From: an uncultured Niabella sp.
GTDB taxonomy: Bacteria > Bacteroidota > Bacteroidia > Chitinophagales > Chitinophagaceae
Assembly (NCBI GenBank): GCA_934486785.1
Contig: CAKSQK010000003.1
Coordinates: forward strand, 62,001-126,000
Direction of reading: 5' to 3'
Length of the DNA: 64,000 nucleotides
The translations under genes and the position numbers were made by a program. The notes beneath the pieces are model-generated. The model searched no databases, was not told where the DNA came from, and saw nothing but the letters and a program-made list of their open reading frames with translations. Of this stretch, positions 23,827 to 34,508 are shown one piece after another; within the stretch, counting starts at the first letter, position 1; every line of letters starts with the position of its first letter.

Positions 23827-25479
23827 TTACGGCATCAGTTTTACCTGTGACTGATCAGCACCCAGCTCTACACTGGCCTTTTGTTTTGTATGGCCATAAT
23901 TTGTATTTTTTATCTGAATGGTCTTCGACCTGTCTCCGCTCACGCGCAGCAGCAGGTCTGTATTTGCGGTGTAATCCAGCTTGTCCATAGTAATACCGTT
24001 GCTGTTAATAATGTCAATAACCGGGGTGGTAAGGCTGCTGAATACTTTAATATTTTTCAGTTGTATGTTGCTGGCTTCCTGTATGTCTATACCGTGCTTA
24101 CTTTGAAAAACAGCATTTTCAATACGGATGTCTTTCACGTGCATTTCGGGCAGGCCGCGTATAAAAATGGCTTTTTCAGCGCCGTTCACAAATACATTGC
24201 TGATGTGAAAATTGCGGAATTGCGGCGTGGTTTCATCAACAGGTTTTAGTTCTACCTTAGGCAGCGCCCTTACTTCGCCAGCGGCGGGAATGGGGTCTCT
24301 GGCTTCATAATACATATCAAACAAAATAGCTTCGCCGGGAATGTCTTTCATATAAATATCCCTGATGAAGATATTTTCAACAATACCTCCGCGCCCGCGC
24401 GTGGTTTTAAAGCGCAGGCCAATATCAGCGCCAATAAATGTGCAATTGCTCACATAAATATTGTTGGCGCCGCCGCTCATTTCGCTGCCAATTACAAAGC
24501 CGCCATGCGAGGCGTATACCGTGCAGCCGCGAATGATGACATCTTTTGTAGGCATGGCACGGGCACGGCCATCAGCATCGCGGCCGCTTTTTATGCAAAG
24601 TGCATCATCGCCCACATCAAAAATGCTATTCTCAATCAGCACATTGCTGCAGCTTTCCAGGTCAATGCCATCGCCATTTTGTGCATACCAGGGATTTTTT
24701 ACAATAATATTTCTTACCGTAATGTTTTTGCTCATCAGTGGGTGCAGGCACCAGGCGGCAGAGTTTTGAAAAGTAACGCCTTCCAGCAAAATTTTATCAC
24801 AATTGGCCAGTACCAGCAGGTTCGGCCGTAAAAAATCTTTTATTGATTCGTAGTGTGCCATGTCCCGGCCGGGTAAAATTCTGCCCGGGTCTTTCATGGC
24901 AGCGCCCCTGGCAAAGCTTTCGCTGGGGTACCAGGTTTTTTTATCCTCGCTCAGTACGCCGCCGGAGGCCACTAAGTTTTTCCATTGCGAGCTGTTCAGT
25001 TTTCCCTGTTTCACGTAGCGCCAGGCATCGCCATTGCCATCAATAATACCGTTGCCGGTAATGGCTATGTTGGTAGCGCCTTCGGCGGAAATGGGGGACT
25101 GGTTGCGCATTTGCGGATAACCTTCCCAGTTGCCTTTTACCAGCGGGTAGCGGCTTTTATCTGCAGTAAACAGGAGCGTGGCGCCGGTGGCCAGGTTAAG
25201 GTTGACATTGCTTTTTAAAACGATCGGGCCGGTAAGCCACAGCCCCGCGGGCACTGCCACGGTACCGCCGCCTTTGGCGTGGCACTCATCAATCGCTTTT
25301 TGAATGGCATCGGTATTTAGCGTGTGCCCGTCAGGTTTTGCGCCGTACCCTGTTATGGTATACCTTGCTGAGGCAAACTTAGGTTCCACCACTTTTGGCA
25401 GTACCCAGCCAGGCTGCTGTGCAAGCGTGTTGCTCACAGTCAAAATCAGAAACAATATTAAAAAAACACTTTTCTGCAT
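23827..25479 (-). CDS. Exported polygalacturonase (GH28)
   Basis: 550 residues from ATG 25479. The frame stays open further upstream, but this Met begins a proper signal peptide (MQKSVFLILFLILTVSNTLA), so the earlier start is rejected. The pectin-lyase-like right-handed beta-helix carries GH28 landmarks: YGAKPDGHTLNTDAIQKAID near residue 45, NGDGIDLESC and VGDDALCIKSGRD with the catalytic Asp residues near 300-325, and ASHGGFVIGSEMSGG. It hydrolyses homogalacturonan or rhamnogalacturonan, probably in the periplasm. As first gene of the operon, with a promoter 38 nt upstream, it sets expression of the whole set. Confidence 0.92.
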   Translation of the reverse strand: MQKSVFLILFLILTVSNTLAQQPGWVLPKVVEPKFASARYTITGYGAKPDGHTLNTDAIQKAIDECHAKGGGTVAVPAGLWLTGPIVLKSNVNLNLATGATLLFTADKSRYPLVKGNWEGYPQMRNQSPISAEGATNIAITGNGIIDGNGDAWRYVKQGKLNSSQWKNLVASGGVLSEDKKTWYPSESFARGAAMKDPGRILPGRDMAHYESIKDFLRPNLLVLANCDKILLEGVTFQNSAAWCLHPLMSKNITVRNIIVKNPWYAQNGDGIDLESCSNVLIENSIFDVGDDALCIKSGRDADGRARAMPTKDVIIRGCTVYASHGGFVIGSEMSGGANNIYVSNCTFIGADIGLRFKTTRGRGGIVENIFIRDIYMKDIPGEAILFDMYYEARDPIPAAGEVRALPKVELKPVDETTPQFRNFHISNVFVNGAEKAIFIRGLPEMHVKDIRIENAVFQSKHGIDIQEASNIQLKNIKVFSSLTTPVIDIINSNGITMDKLDYTANTDLLLRVSGDRSKTIQIKNTNYGHTKQKASVELGADQSQVKLMP

Positions 25480-25516
25480 TGGCAAGACATTTAAGTAAAT
25501 AAATATACAAGGCAGA

Positions 25517-25548
25517 CTAAGGTAGCTTAAAAAGAACTCGTTCGCAAA
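25517..25548 (-). promoter_or_regulatory. Candidate promoter of the pectin/hexuronate operon
   Basis: Minus-strand TTTG (25545-25548), a 20-nt spacer and TACCTTAG (25517-25524), one base away from TAnnTTTG. It gives a leader of about 30 nt before ATG 25479. No clear operator palindrome was found around it. Confidence 0.45.
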
Positions 25549-25717
25549 AGATGCCGGCGATTTATTTACGCAAACGTTGTAAATCATTTACAAAAACAGG
25601 CAGCGGCACTTTTTATGTAAAATCAGGTGCCGGAACCATCATTCTTTTGTGTGCTAAACATATGTACATCATATTCACAATTAGCTTTTTAATGGCTGAA
25701 AAACCCTTTATTTTTCG

Positions 25718-25725
25718 TACATTTG
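25718..25725 (+). promoter_or_regulatory. -7 box of gyrB
   Basis: TACATTTG, exact TAnnTTTG, 41 nt before ATG 25767; the -33 region has only CTG. Confidence 0.45.
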
Positions 25726-25751
25726 CCCATTAGTCAAATCTTAAAATTTAA

Positions 25752-27746
<1,995 letters not shown>

Positions 27747-27863
27747 ATTATTAATTATCAACATTTATCAGCATATCTTAATAAGTTTTTTACTTTTTTT
27801 TAGAAGCTGAAACATAAAAAGTCTTACTTTCAATTTTTCAAAATAATTTTTAAATAAATAATT

Positions 27864-28067
27864 ATGGCAGACGTTACACTAACAGCGTATAATGTAAAAA
27901 CAAAAGAAAAGAATGTTCCCATCCAGGATGCAGTGGTTTCAAGAACTGCAAAAGGCGGGTACATTGCCAAAGGGCACGATGGCAAAGGCAACAAACTAAC
28001 GGCTCTTTTAGGCGAAGAAAAAGCCCTGGCTGCTATTAAAGCCGGCCTTGCAAAACAGGATTGGTAA
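27864..28067 (+). CDS. Small basic protein of unknown function
   Basis: 67 residues from ATG 27864, 117 nt after gyrB and followed at once by a perfect intrinsic terminator, so it is very likely a real single gene. The sequence is soluble and Lys/Ala-rich, with a central GGYIAKGHDGKGNKLTALLG turn-rich stretch and a C-terminal helix (EEKALAAIKAGLAKQDW). No signal peptide, membrane segment or known motif is seen. I do not recognise the family. Confidence 0.72.
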   Translation: MADVTLTAYNVKTKEKNVPIQDAVVSRTAKGGYIAKGHDGKGNKLTALLGEEKALAAIKAGLAKQDW

Positions 28068-28089
28068 TTATACTTAATGGTTATATATG

Positions 28090-28120
28090 TCCCGCTGCGG
28101 TTGGTAGCGGGATTTTTTTT
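28090..28120 (+). terminator. Intrinsic terminator after the 67-residue gene
   Basis: Stem TCCCGCT (28090-28096) with AGCGGGA (28106-28112), 9-nt loop, followed by eight T residues at 28113-28120. Confidence 0.9.
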
Positions 28121-28198
28121 AAATGCCCTTTCCAACAAAACCTACGCATTCTTGTTATGGTATTTTTTAATCTCAGCAAGTTTTAAATTTTTTAATAT

Positions 28199-29458
28199 AT
28201 GCGTAATTCCCCAATGTGGTGGATTATTATAGTGATGATGGTGTTGATAGACATCTATGCCTACTTTGCTATCCGTTCTTTATTTTCCGATACTTCCTCA
28301 AGAGCAAGAACCATTTTTTCGGCAGGTTATTGGTCGGTATCTGTACTGGCTTTGGCTGTATTGTTTTTGCTACCGTATTTTCAGTTTCAACCACAAAACA
28401 ATATTATACGCAGTACCATTTTTGCTATTGTGTTTGCCTTGTTCTTTGGAAAGCTGATCGCAGCTTTGTTCTTTTTGACAGATGACCTGCGGCGGGGCGT
28501 ACAATGGGTCAGCGGCAGGCTGTTTACTTTTAATAACGAAGTAAGTGAAATAAGCGGCGCCGATGGCCAGGGAATTTCCCGCTCTACCTTTTTAACCTGG
28601 CTGGGCATAGCCGCGGGCGGCGGTATTTTTTCCACTTTTATTTTCGGGCTTGGCAATAAATACAATTACCAGGTAAAGCGCGTAAAGATCAGGTTCAGCA
28701 ACCTGCCCGAAGCGTTCAGGGGATTGAAAATAGTGCAGATATCAGACATACATTGCGGCAGTTTTACCAACAAGAATGCCGTTATGAAAGGTATTGATAT
28801 GATGTTGAACGAAAATCCCGATGTGATCTTCTTTACCGGCGATATTGTAAATAATAAAGCCGATGAGCTGGATGAATACAAAGATGTTTTTGCCCGGCTT
28901 AAAGCGCCTATGGGCGTTTATTCCATTTTAGGCAACCATGATTACGGCGATTATTTTTTGTGGGATAATACGCAGCTTAAGAATGAAAATCTTGCCAAAC
29001 TAAAATCCATTCATAAAGAAATTGGCTGGCGCCTTTTGCTTGATGAACACATTCCACTGCAAAGAGGCGATGCATCTATCGGCATTATTGGTGTGCAGAA
29101 TATCAGTGGCCGGGGCAGGTTTCACAGCTACGGAAACCTTTCCAAAGCCATGCAGGGCGCAGACCAATATCCTTTTAAAATTTTATTAAGCCACGATCCC
29201 TCGCATTGGGAAAAAGAAGTGATTACTGGTTATAAGGATATTGACCTGACACTTAGCGGCCACACACACGGCATGCAGTTTGGCGTTGAGCTCCCCGGCT
29301 TTAGGTGGAGCCCTGTGAAATACGTGTACAAACGCTGGGCGGGCTTATACGAAGAAGGCCGGCAGAAACTTTACATCAACCGCGGCTTTGGCTTTATTGG
29401 TTATCCCGGCCGTGTAGGTATTTTGCCTGAAATAACCGTTATCGAACTCACTGGTTGA
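28199..29458 (+). CDS. Membrane-anchored metallophosphoesterase
   Basis: 419 residues. Four hydrophobic segments fall in about residues 5-100, with another near 120-140; the calcineurin-like domain fills the rest. Metal-binding motifs in order: QISDIHCGS near 180, FTGDIVNN near 218, LGNHDYGDY near 246, LLSHDPSHW near 330 and LSGHTHGMQ near 352. The layout matches YkuE/YaeI-type phosphodiesterases, some of which act on UDP-diacylglucosamine or other phosphodiesters; the substrate here is unknown. It is followed by a 140-nt gap with no clear terminator. Confidence 0.9.
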   Translation: MRNSPMWWIIIVMMVLIDIYAYFAIRSLFSDTSSRARTIFSAGYWSVSVLALAVLFLLPYFQFQPQNNIIRSTIFAIVFALFFGKLIAALFFLTDDLRRGVQWVSGRLFTFNNEVSEISGADGQGISRSTFLTWLGIAAGGGIFSTFIFGLGNKYNYQVKRVKIRFSNLPEAFRGLKIVQISDIHCGSFTNKNAVMKGIDMMLNENPDVIFFTGDIVNNKADELDEYKDVFARLKAPMGVYSILGNHDYGDYFLWDNTQLKNENLAKLKSIHKEIGWRLLLDEHIPLQRGDASIGIIGVQNISGRGRFHSYGNLSKAMQGADQYPFKILLSHDPSHWEKEVITGYKDIDLTLSGHTHGMQFGVELPGFRWSPVKYVYKRWAGLYEEGRQKLYINRGFGFIGYPGRVGILPEITVIELTG

Positions 29459-29598
29459 TACGGTGATGAGCTTACAGGTTGATAAGATTAGAGGTTGGAA
29501 AAAGGTTTGTTTGTTGACTAAATACTTAGCATCCCATGAACTAAAACACCTGTAAATTCAATATTTTTACCGTAAATAAAAAACGCTAAACTTACGTT

Positions 29599-30177
29599 AT
29601 GACAAAAAAAATATTTCTCTTTGCCGCCCTGTTTGTTTTTACTGCAACTGCTAATGCACAGTTTCACTTAGGTGCAAAAGCCGGTTTGAACGCAACTAAA
29701 ATTGACGGCCAGTCTTTTAAAGACCAGTTTGAATATAATTACCTTGTAGGCGCTTTTGCAGAAATAGGCTTTGCCAACCGTTTCAGCATCATCCCCGAAG
29801 TGCTTTTTACCCAGGCCTCTGCCACGCTTGCTGATGGCGTAGACGAAAGTATTTTTAACATCAACCAGGCAAAGGCTAAGCTTAGCTACCTGTCAATACC
29901 CATTTTATTAAATGTAAAAGTGGGCGGCCCGCTGCATATTGAGGCCGGCCCGCAATACAGCATCCTCATCAACTCTGAAGAAAACCTGCTGCAAAACGGC
30001 CAGAATGCTTTCAAAAACGGAGATTTTTCTATGGTAGGCGGTGTACAGTTGCGGCTAAGCCGGCTTTGGCTTACCGGCCGTTACCTGGTAGGTTTAGACA
30101 ATATCAGCGATCTGCCCAACAACAGCAAGTGGCAAAAACAAGCCATCCAGGCCACGGTGGGATTTGCTATTTTTTAA
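29599..30177 (+). CDS. PorT-like outer-membrane beta-barrel protein
   Basis: 192 residues. Signal peptide MTKKIFLFAALFVFTATANAQ, then alternating beta-strand segments typical of the outer-membrane barrel family PF13568: FHLGAKAGLNATKI, YLVGAFAEIGFANRFSIIPEVLF, LSYLSIPILLNVKVGG and a final ATVGFAIF with C-terminal Phe. About eight strands are expected. Such proteins are small outer-membrane proteins of mostly unknown role. The stop codon touches the next ATG (TAAATG), so the next gene is translationally linked. Confidence 0.88.
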   Translation: MTKKIFLFAALFVFTATANAQFHLGAKAGLNATKIDGQSFKDQFEYNYLVGAFAEIGFANRFSIIPEVLFTQASATLADGVDESIFNINQAKAKLSYLSIPILLNVKVGGPLHIEAGPQYSILINSEENLLQNGQNAFKNGDFSMVGGVQLRLSRLWLTGRYLVGLDNISDLPNNSKWQKQAIQATVGFAIF

Positions 30178-30606
30178 ATGAGGCTTTGGTCAATTCATCC
30201 TCAGTATCTTGATGCTAAGGGGCTGGTAGCGCTGTGGCGTGAAACCCTGCTGGCTAAAAATGTACTCCAGGGCAATACCCGCGGGTATAAAAATCATCCG
30301 CAGCTTAAGCGGTTTCAGGCGTTAAGCAGCCCGGTAGATGCGATCATGCAATACCTGTCTGAAGTTTATACAGAAGCCACGGCCCGTGGCTACCAGTTCG
30401 ATGCATCAAAGTTCACACTTCCATCCAATACCATAATCATACCTGTTACCGCCGGGCAGGTAGCTTATGAAAGGCAGCATTTGCTCACCAAGCTTCAACT
30501 GCGGGCGCCTGAGCATTACGAAAAGCTCAAACACCTGAAGCAGTTTCATACCCATCCCCAGTTTACAATAGTGCCCGGAGATGTAGAAGACTGGGAGATT
30601 GTTTAG
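30178..30606 (+). CDS. Pyrimidine-dimer DNA glycosylase/endonuclease V-like protein
   Basis: 142 residues, close to T4 endonuclease V (138) and matching the Pyr_excise family: MRLWSIHPQYLDAKGLVALW followed by RETLLAKNVL, RGYKNHPQLKRF and the C-terminal HTHPQFTIVPGDVEDWEIV. In T4 EndoV the N-terminal Thr2 is the nucleophile and Glu23 the second catalytic residue. Here Glu22 is present but residue 2 is Arg, as in other MRLW-type bacterial homologues, so dimer glycosylase activity is uncertain. The stretch 82-110 is Gln/His/Leu-rich. It abuts the porin gene with no gap, which is unusual for a repair gene. Confidence 0.82.
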   Translation: MRLWSIHPQYLDAKGLVALWRETLLAKNVLQGNTRGYKNHPQLKRFQALSSPVDAIMQYLSEVYTEATARGYQFDASKFTLPSNTIIIPVTAGQVAYERQHLLTKLQLRAPEHYEKLKHLKQFHTHPQFTIVPGDVEDWEIV

Positions 30607-30766
30607 ATATGCCAGGTAATTCCTCTTATAAATTGTTGGTAACTCGTTTTTTTTGTCAGCCAATCTTACCGCATTTTTGCGATGGCATCAATATTGCCAT
30701 ACATCTAACCCAACAATAATTTCTAACTGATGCCTGTACGGGTGACAGGTTGACTATAAAATACTG

Positions 30767-33169
30767 ATGATGAAGTTTGATAAAGTGTTCTTTCGGCCAG
30801 AAGATGACATGGAGTTTATGCCAATAATTCCGATCAATGAAGCAGATGGAGATGAAGTGGATGATGAAGTTCCTGATGAGCTATCAATTTTACCGCTTAG
30901 AAATACGGTGCTTTTCCCCGGCGTGGTATTGCCCATTACGGTTGGCCGCGATAAAAGCATACAGGCAGTAAACGACGCGTACAAAGGCAATAAATTTATT
31001 GGCGTGGTGGCGCAAACCGACAGCACCATTGAAGACCCCGAAGCCAAAGACCTGGTAACCGTAGGAACCATTGCGCGCATCCTGAAACTGATTAAAATGC
31101 CTGATGGCGGCACCACGGTCATCATTCAGGGAAGAAATAAATTCAGGCTTGATGCCATTACCGTTACAGAGCCTTATTTCAAAGCAAAGATCACCAGGGT
31201 AACAGAAGCAGAAACCCCGCAGGATGCAGATTTTGAAGCCCATATTTCCAATATAAAAGATATTGCCGCCAACATCATCCAGCAGTCGCCCAATATGCCG
31301 GCTGAGGCCACGCTCATTCTTCGGAACATAGAGCGACCCGCTTTCCTGATCCATTTTGTGAGCAGCAACCTGAATATAACCGTTCAGGAAAAACAAAATC
31401 TTTTGGAAATGGCTGACATCAGGGAACGTGCCGTAACCCTGATGCATCTGCTGCAAAAAGAACTGCAGTTTGTAGAGCTTAAAAACAAAGTAACCAATAA
31501 AACCCGAACCGAGCTTGACAAGCAGCAGCGCGACTATTTTCTGCAGCAGCAGTTAAAAAGTATTAAAGAAGAACTTGGCGGCGATACCAACGCGCAGGAA
31601 GTAAAGGAGATGCAGAAAAAAGCCGAGGCAAAAAAATGGCCTGAGATGGCTAAAGAGGCCTTTCAAAAAGGCATAGAAAAGCTGGAACGCATGCACCCCA
31701 GTACGCCCGATTACTCTGTGGTGTACAACCACCTTGACCTGATGCTGGAATTGCCCTGGCAGGAATATACTGATGACCATTACGACCTGCAAAATGCGAG
31801 GAAAACGCTGGATAATGATCACTACGGTATGGCAAAGATCAAGGAAAGGATACTGGAATACCTGGCCGTACTAAAGTTGAAAGGCGACATGAAAAGCCCC
31901 ATACTTTGTTTTTTGGGCCCTCCCGGAATTGGTAAAACCAGCCTGGGCAAAAGCATTGCCAACGCGCTGGGCCGTAAATACATCAGGCTAAGCCTGGGCG
32001 GCATACACGACGAAAGTGAAATTCGCGGGCACCGCAAAACATACATTGGCGCCATGCCGGGCCGCATTTTACAATCGCTGCGCAAAGCCAAAAGCAGCAA
32101 CCCTGTAATAGTGCTGGATGAAATTGATAAAATAGGCAACGATTTTCGGGGCGACCCCAGCAGTGCGCTGCTGGAAGTACTGGACCCTGAACAAAACAAC
32201 ACGTTTTATGATAACTACCTGGAGCTGGAATATGACCTGAGCAAAGTGCTTTTTATTGCCACGGCCAATACCATTGCCAATGTGCAACCGGCCCTGCGCG
32301 ACAGGCTGGAAATTATTGACCTGAGCGGCTACGCCATTGAAGAAAAAATTGAGATCGCCAAAAGGCACCTCATCCCCAAGCAAAAAGAAGCGCACGGGCT
32401 GGCCAAAAACGGTTTCAGAATGGCTGATAAAGTTATTGAAAGAGTGATTGCCGATTATACCCGCGAAAGCGGTGTTCGTGAATTAGACAGAGTGCTGGCA
32501 GCTATAATGCGTAACGTGGCTAAAAAAGTAGCCATGAATGAAAAGGTAGGCGGATCGCTAAGCGTGGAAGGCGTGCAGCAAATTTTAGGCAAACCCAAAT
32601 ACAGTAATGACCTGTATAAAACCGTAAACATACCGGGTGTGGCCGTAGGTCTGGCCTGGACTTATGTGGGCGGCGATATTTTATTTATTGAAAGTACTTT
32701 AAGTGATGGCAAAGGCGAATTAAGTCTTACCGGCAATTTGGGCAATGTGATGAAAGAAAGCGCCACCACCGCGCTTACTTACCTGAAATCGAATGCTAAA
32801 AAATATAAGATAGATACAGACCTTTTTCAAAAGAAAAACATACACATTCACGTGCCGGAAGGCGCCACTCCCAAAGACGGGCCCAGCGCCGGCATTACAA
32901 TGATGACAGCCATTGCATCTGCACTTACAGGCAGGCGCGTAAAACCTTACCTGGCCATGACGGGCGAGATCACGCTGCGCGGCCAGGTGCTTCCCGTGGG
33001 CGGCATTAAAGAAAAAATACTGGCTGCCAAACGCGCAGGATTGAAAGAGATCATTCTTTGTGCACAAAACGAAAAAGACGTGAGTGAAGTAGAACCAGCA
33101 TTCATCAAAGGCCTTAAATTTCATTATGTAAATAAAATGGAAGATGTGCTGAGGATTGCATTAGGATAG
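30767..33169 (+). CDS. lon: ATP-dependent Lon protease
   Basis: 800 residues. N-terminal substrate domain ([20 protein letters not shown] near residue 42), helical linker, AAA+ module with Walker [14 protein letters not shown] near 384 and Walker [10 protein letters not shown] near 450, sensor and arginine finger, then the protease domain with catalytic Ser in [12 protein letters not shown] (about 708) and Lys in [13 protein letters not shown] (about 750). Length is standard. Lon degrades damaged and regulatory proteins. A second ATG immediately follows the first (MMKFDKV), so the start could be one codon later. It stands alone with 160 nt upstream, which contains a short ATGGCA/TGCCAT inverted repeat. 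Confidence 0.97.
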   Translation: MMKFDKVFFRPEDDMEFMPIIPINEADGDEVDDEVPDELSILPLRNTVLFPGVVLPITVGRDKSIQAVNDAYKGNKFIGVVAQTDSTIEDPEAKDLVTVGTIARILKLIKMPDGGTTVIIQGRNKFRLDAITVTEPYFKAKITRVTEAETPQDADFEAHISNIKDIAANIIQQSPNMPAEATLILRNIERPAFLIHFVSSNLNITVQEKQNLLEMADIRERAVTLMHLLQKELQFVELKNKVTNKTRTELDKQQRDYFLQQQLKSIKEELGGDTNAQEVKEMQKKAEAKKWPEMAKEAFQKGIEKLERMHPSTPDYSVVYNHLDLMLELPWQEYTDDHYDLQNARKTLDNDHYGMAKIKERILEYLAVLKLKGDMKSPILCFLGPPGIGKTSLGKSIANALGRKYIRLSLGGIHDESEIRGHRKTYIGAMPGRILQSLRKAKSSNPVIVLDEIDKIGNDFRGDPSSALLEVLDPEQNNTFYDNYLELEYDLSKVLFIATANTIANVQPALRDRLEIIDLSGYAIEEKIEIAKRHLIPKQKEAHGLAKNGFRMADKVIERVIADYTRESGVRELDRVLAAIMRNVAKKVAMNEKVGGSLSVEGVQQILGKPKYSNDLYKTVNIPGVAVGLAWTYVGGDILFIESTLSDGKGELSLTGNLGNVMKESATTALTYLKSNAKKYKIDTDLFQKKNIHIHVPEGATPKDGPSAGITMMTAIASALTGRRVKPYLAMTGEITLRGQVLPVGGIKEKILAAKRAGLKEIILCAQNEKDVSEVEPAFIKGLKFHYVNKMEDVLRIALG

Positions 33170-33255
33170 AAGTGTTGTAGAATTGTTGTTTTGATTGCGC
33201 AAACAATCACCACGGCTTATTGTTATGATTGCATTAAACACCAATAAAAATAATC

Positions 33256-34215
33256 ATGATCAATAAGGTAAAGATCGGTCTTTCAGACCTGGAGGTGGCT
33301 CCGATAAATTTTGGGGGAAACGTTTTGGGCTGGACCTTAGATGAGAAGCAATCTTTTGAAATATTAGATGCATTCGTCGAAGCTGGGTTTAATTTTATAG
33401 ATACGGCAGATACTTATGCGTGGTGGGTGAATGGCACCGGTGGGCAGTCTGAAACCATACTTGGTAACTGGATGCGCGCACGCGGCAATCGTAACAGTAT
33501 AGTGGTGGCCACAAAAGTGGGCTCACAAACCAAAGAACATCCTGTTGATATCAGCAAGAAGCATATTTTAAAATCGGTTGATGAAAGCTTGAAGCGGCTT
33601 CAGACAGATTATATTGATTTGTACTACACGCATTTTGATGATGAAGTAACGCCTGTTGAAGAAACCCTTTCAGCTTATGATGAAATGGTAAAAGCCGGCA
33701 AAATAAGGCATATCGCGGCTTCCAATGTTTCGCCCGCAAGGCTTGAGGCGTCTTTTGCAGCATCAGAACAAAATGGCTTCCCCAAATATGTAGCGTTGCA
33801 GCCGTTGTATAATATTATGGAGCGGGGAAAATTTGAATCTGAATATGTGCCGCTGGTAAAAAAATACAACCTGGGCGTGATGCCTTACTATGCATTGGCA
33901 GCAGGGTTTCTTACCGGTAAATACCGTTCAGAAGCGGATTTGGGTAAAAGCGTACGCGGTGGCAGCGCGAAAAAATATTTAACGGATAAGGGCTTCGCGG
34001 TTTTAAAGGCGCTCGATGAAATTTCTGCCAGGTACAATACGCAACCGGCAACCGTTTCGCTGGCATGGCTGCTGGCCAACCCGCTCATTACCGCACCCGT
34101 GGTAAGCGCTACCAGTAAAAATCAGTTGCAAACCATTATTGATGCGCCTAAGCTGCAACTGAATGCCGAAAACCTGGAACTGCTGGAAAGCGCCAGCGGC
34201 CTTAAGCAGGGATAA
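33256..34215 (+). CDS. Aldo/keto reductase
   Basis: 319-residue TIM-barrel NADP-dependent oxidoreductase. Catalytic tetrad: Asp and Tyr in FIDTADTYAWW (about residues 50-60), Lys in VVATKVGS near 92 and His in LYYTHFDD near 124. The C-terminal NADPH motif is VVSATSKNQLQ near 283. The best match is the AKR class related to YghZ/Tas/L-glyceraldehyde reductase-like enzymes; the substrate is not evident. It stands apart from lon by 86 nt and is followed by two copies of a dispersed repeat. Confidence 0.9.
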   Translation: MINKVKIGLSDLEVAPINFGGNVLGWTLDEKQSFEILDAFVEAGFNFIDTADTYAWWVNGTGGQSETILGNWMRARGNRNSIVVATKVGSQTKEHPVDISKKHILKSVDESLKRLQTDYIDLYYTHFDDEVTPVEETLSAYDEMVKAGKIRHIAASNVSPARLEASFAASEQNGFPKYVALQPLYNIMERGKFESEYVPLVKKYNLGVMPYYALAAGFLTGKYRSEADLGKSVRGGSAKKYLTDKGFAVLKALDEISARYNTQPATVSLAWLLANPLITAPVVSATSKNQLQTIIDAPKLQLNAENLELLESASGLKQG

Positions 34216-34260
34216 AAATTTATGTGATATATTCTGATTGGAAAGAGGCAAGATGTCAAA

Positions 34261-34323
34261 ATCCTGAAGGGATTGCATGTGAATAGAAGATTTGATAATG
34301 TTTTATTCGACCTCTTCGAGGTC
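34261..34323. repeat. Dispersed repeat, copy A
   Basis: Begins ATCCTGAAGGGATTG, contains TTTGATAATGTTTTATTCGA and ends in the perfect inverted repeat GACCTC-TTC-GAGGTC (34309-34323). It shares about 50 aligned positions with copy B 124 nt downstream. The arrangement of a GAAGGGATT start with a GATCC/GACC hairpin end resembles small dispersed intergenic repeats of Bacteroidota. Confidence 0.7.
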
Positions 34324-34384
34324 ATTATTCGATCCATTCATTTTTTCAAATATTCCAAATTGCTTTGCGTGTCGTGATTTAAAA

Positions 34385-34440
34385 ATCCCGAAGGGATTGA
34401 ATGTTAATAGTATGGTTTGATAATGTTTTATTCGATCCTG
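34385..34440. repeat. Dispersed repeat, copy B
   Basis: Begins ATCCCGAAGGGATTG, itself a short palindrome ATCCCGAAGGGAT, and contains the same TTTGATAATGTTTTATTCGA core as copy A. The distal hairpin is degraded (GATCCTGAAGGCG). The gap 34216-34508 holds only these repeats; no gene is seen in it. Confidence 0.7.
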
Positions 34441-34508
34441 AAGGCGTTGTACAATACTTTCGTACCGCCGAGGGTTCTGATTATGTAAGCCCACCGCTGC
34501 CGTTACTG

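Noticed and set aside
25480..25587. Upstream extension of the GH28 frame
   Set aside because: It would place a signal peptide internally and runs across the candidate promoter; ATG 25479 begins a proper signal peptide.
34261..34440. Possible CRISPR mini-array
   Set aside because: Only two imperfect copies exist, they carry their own hairpins, their spacing is irregular for a CRISPR, and there are no cas genes.
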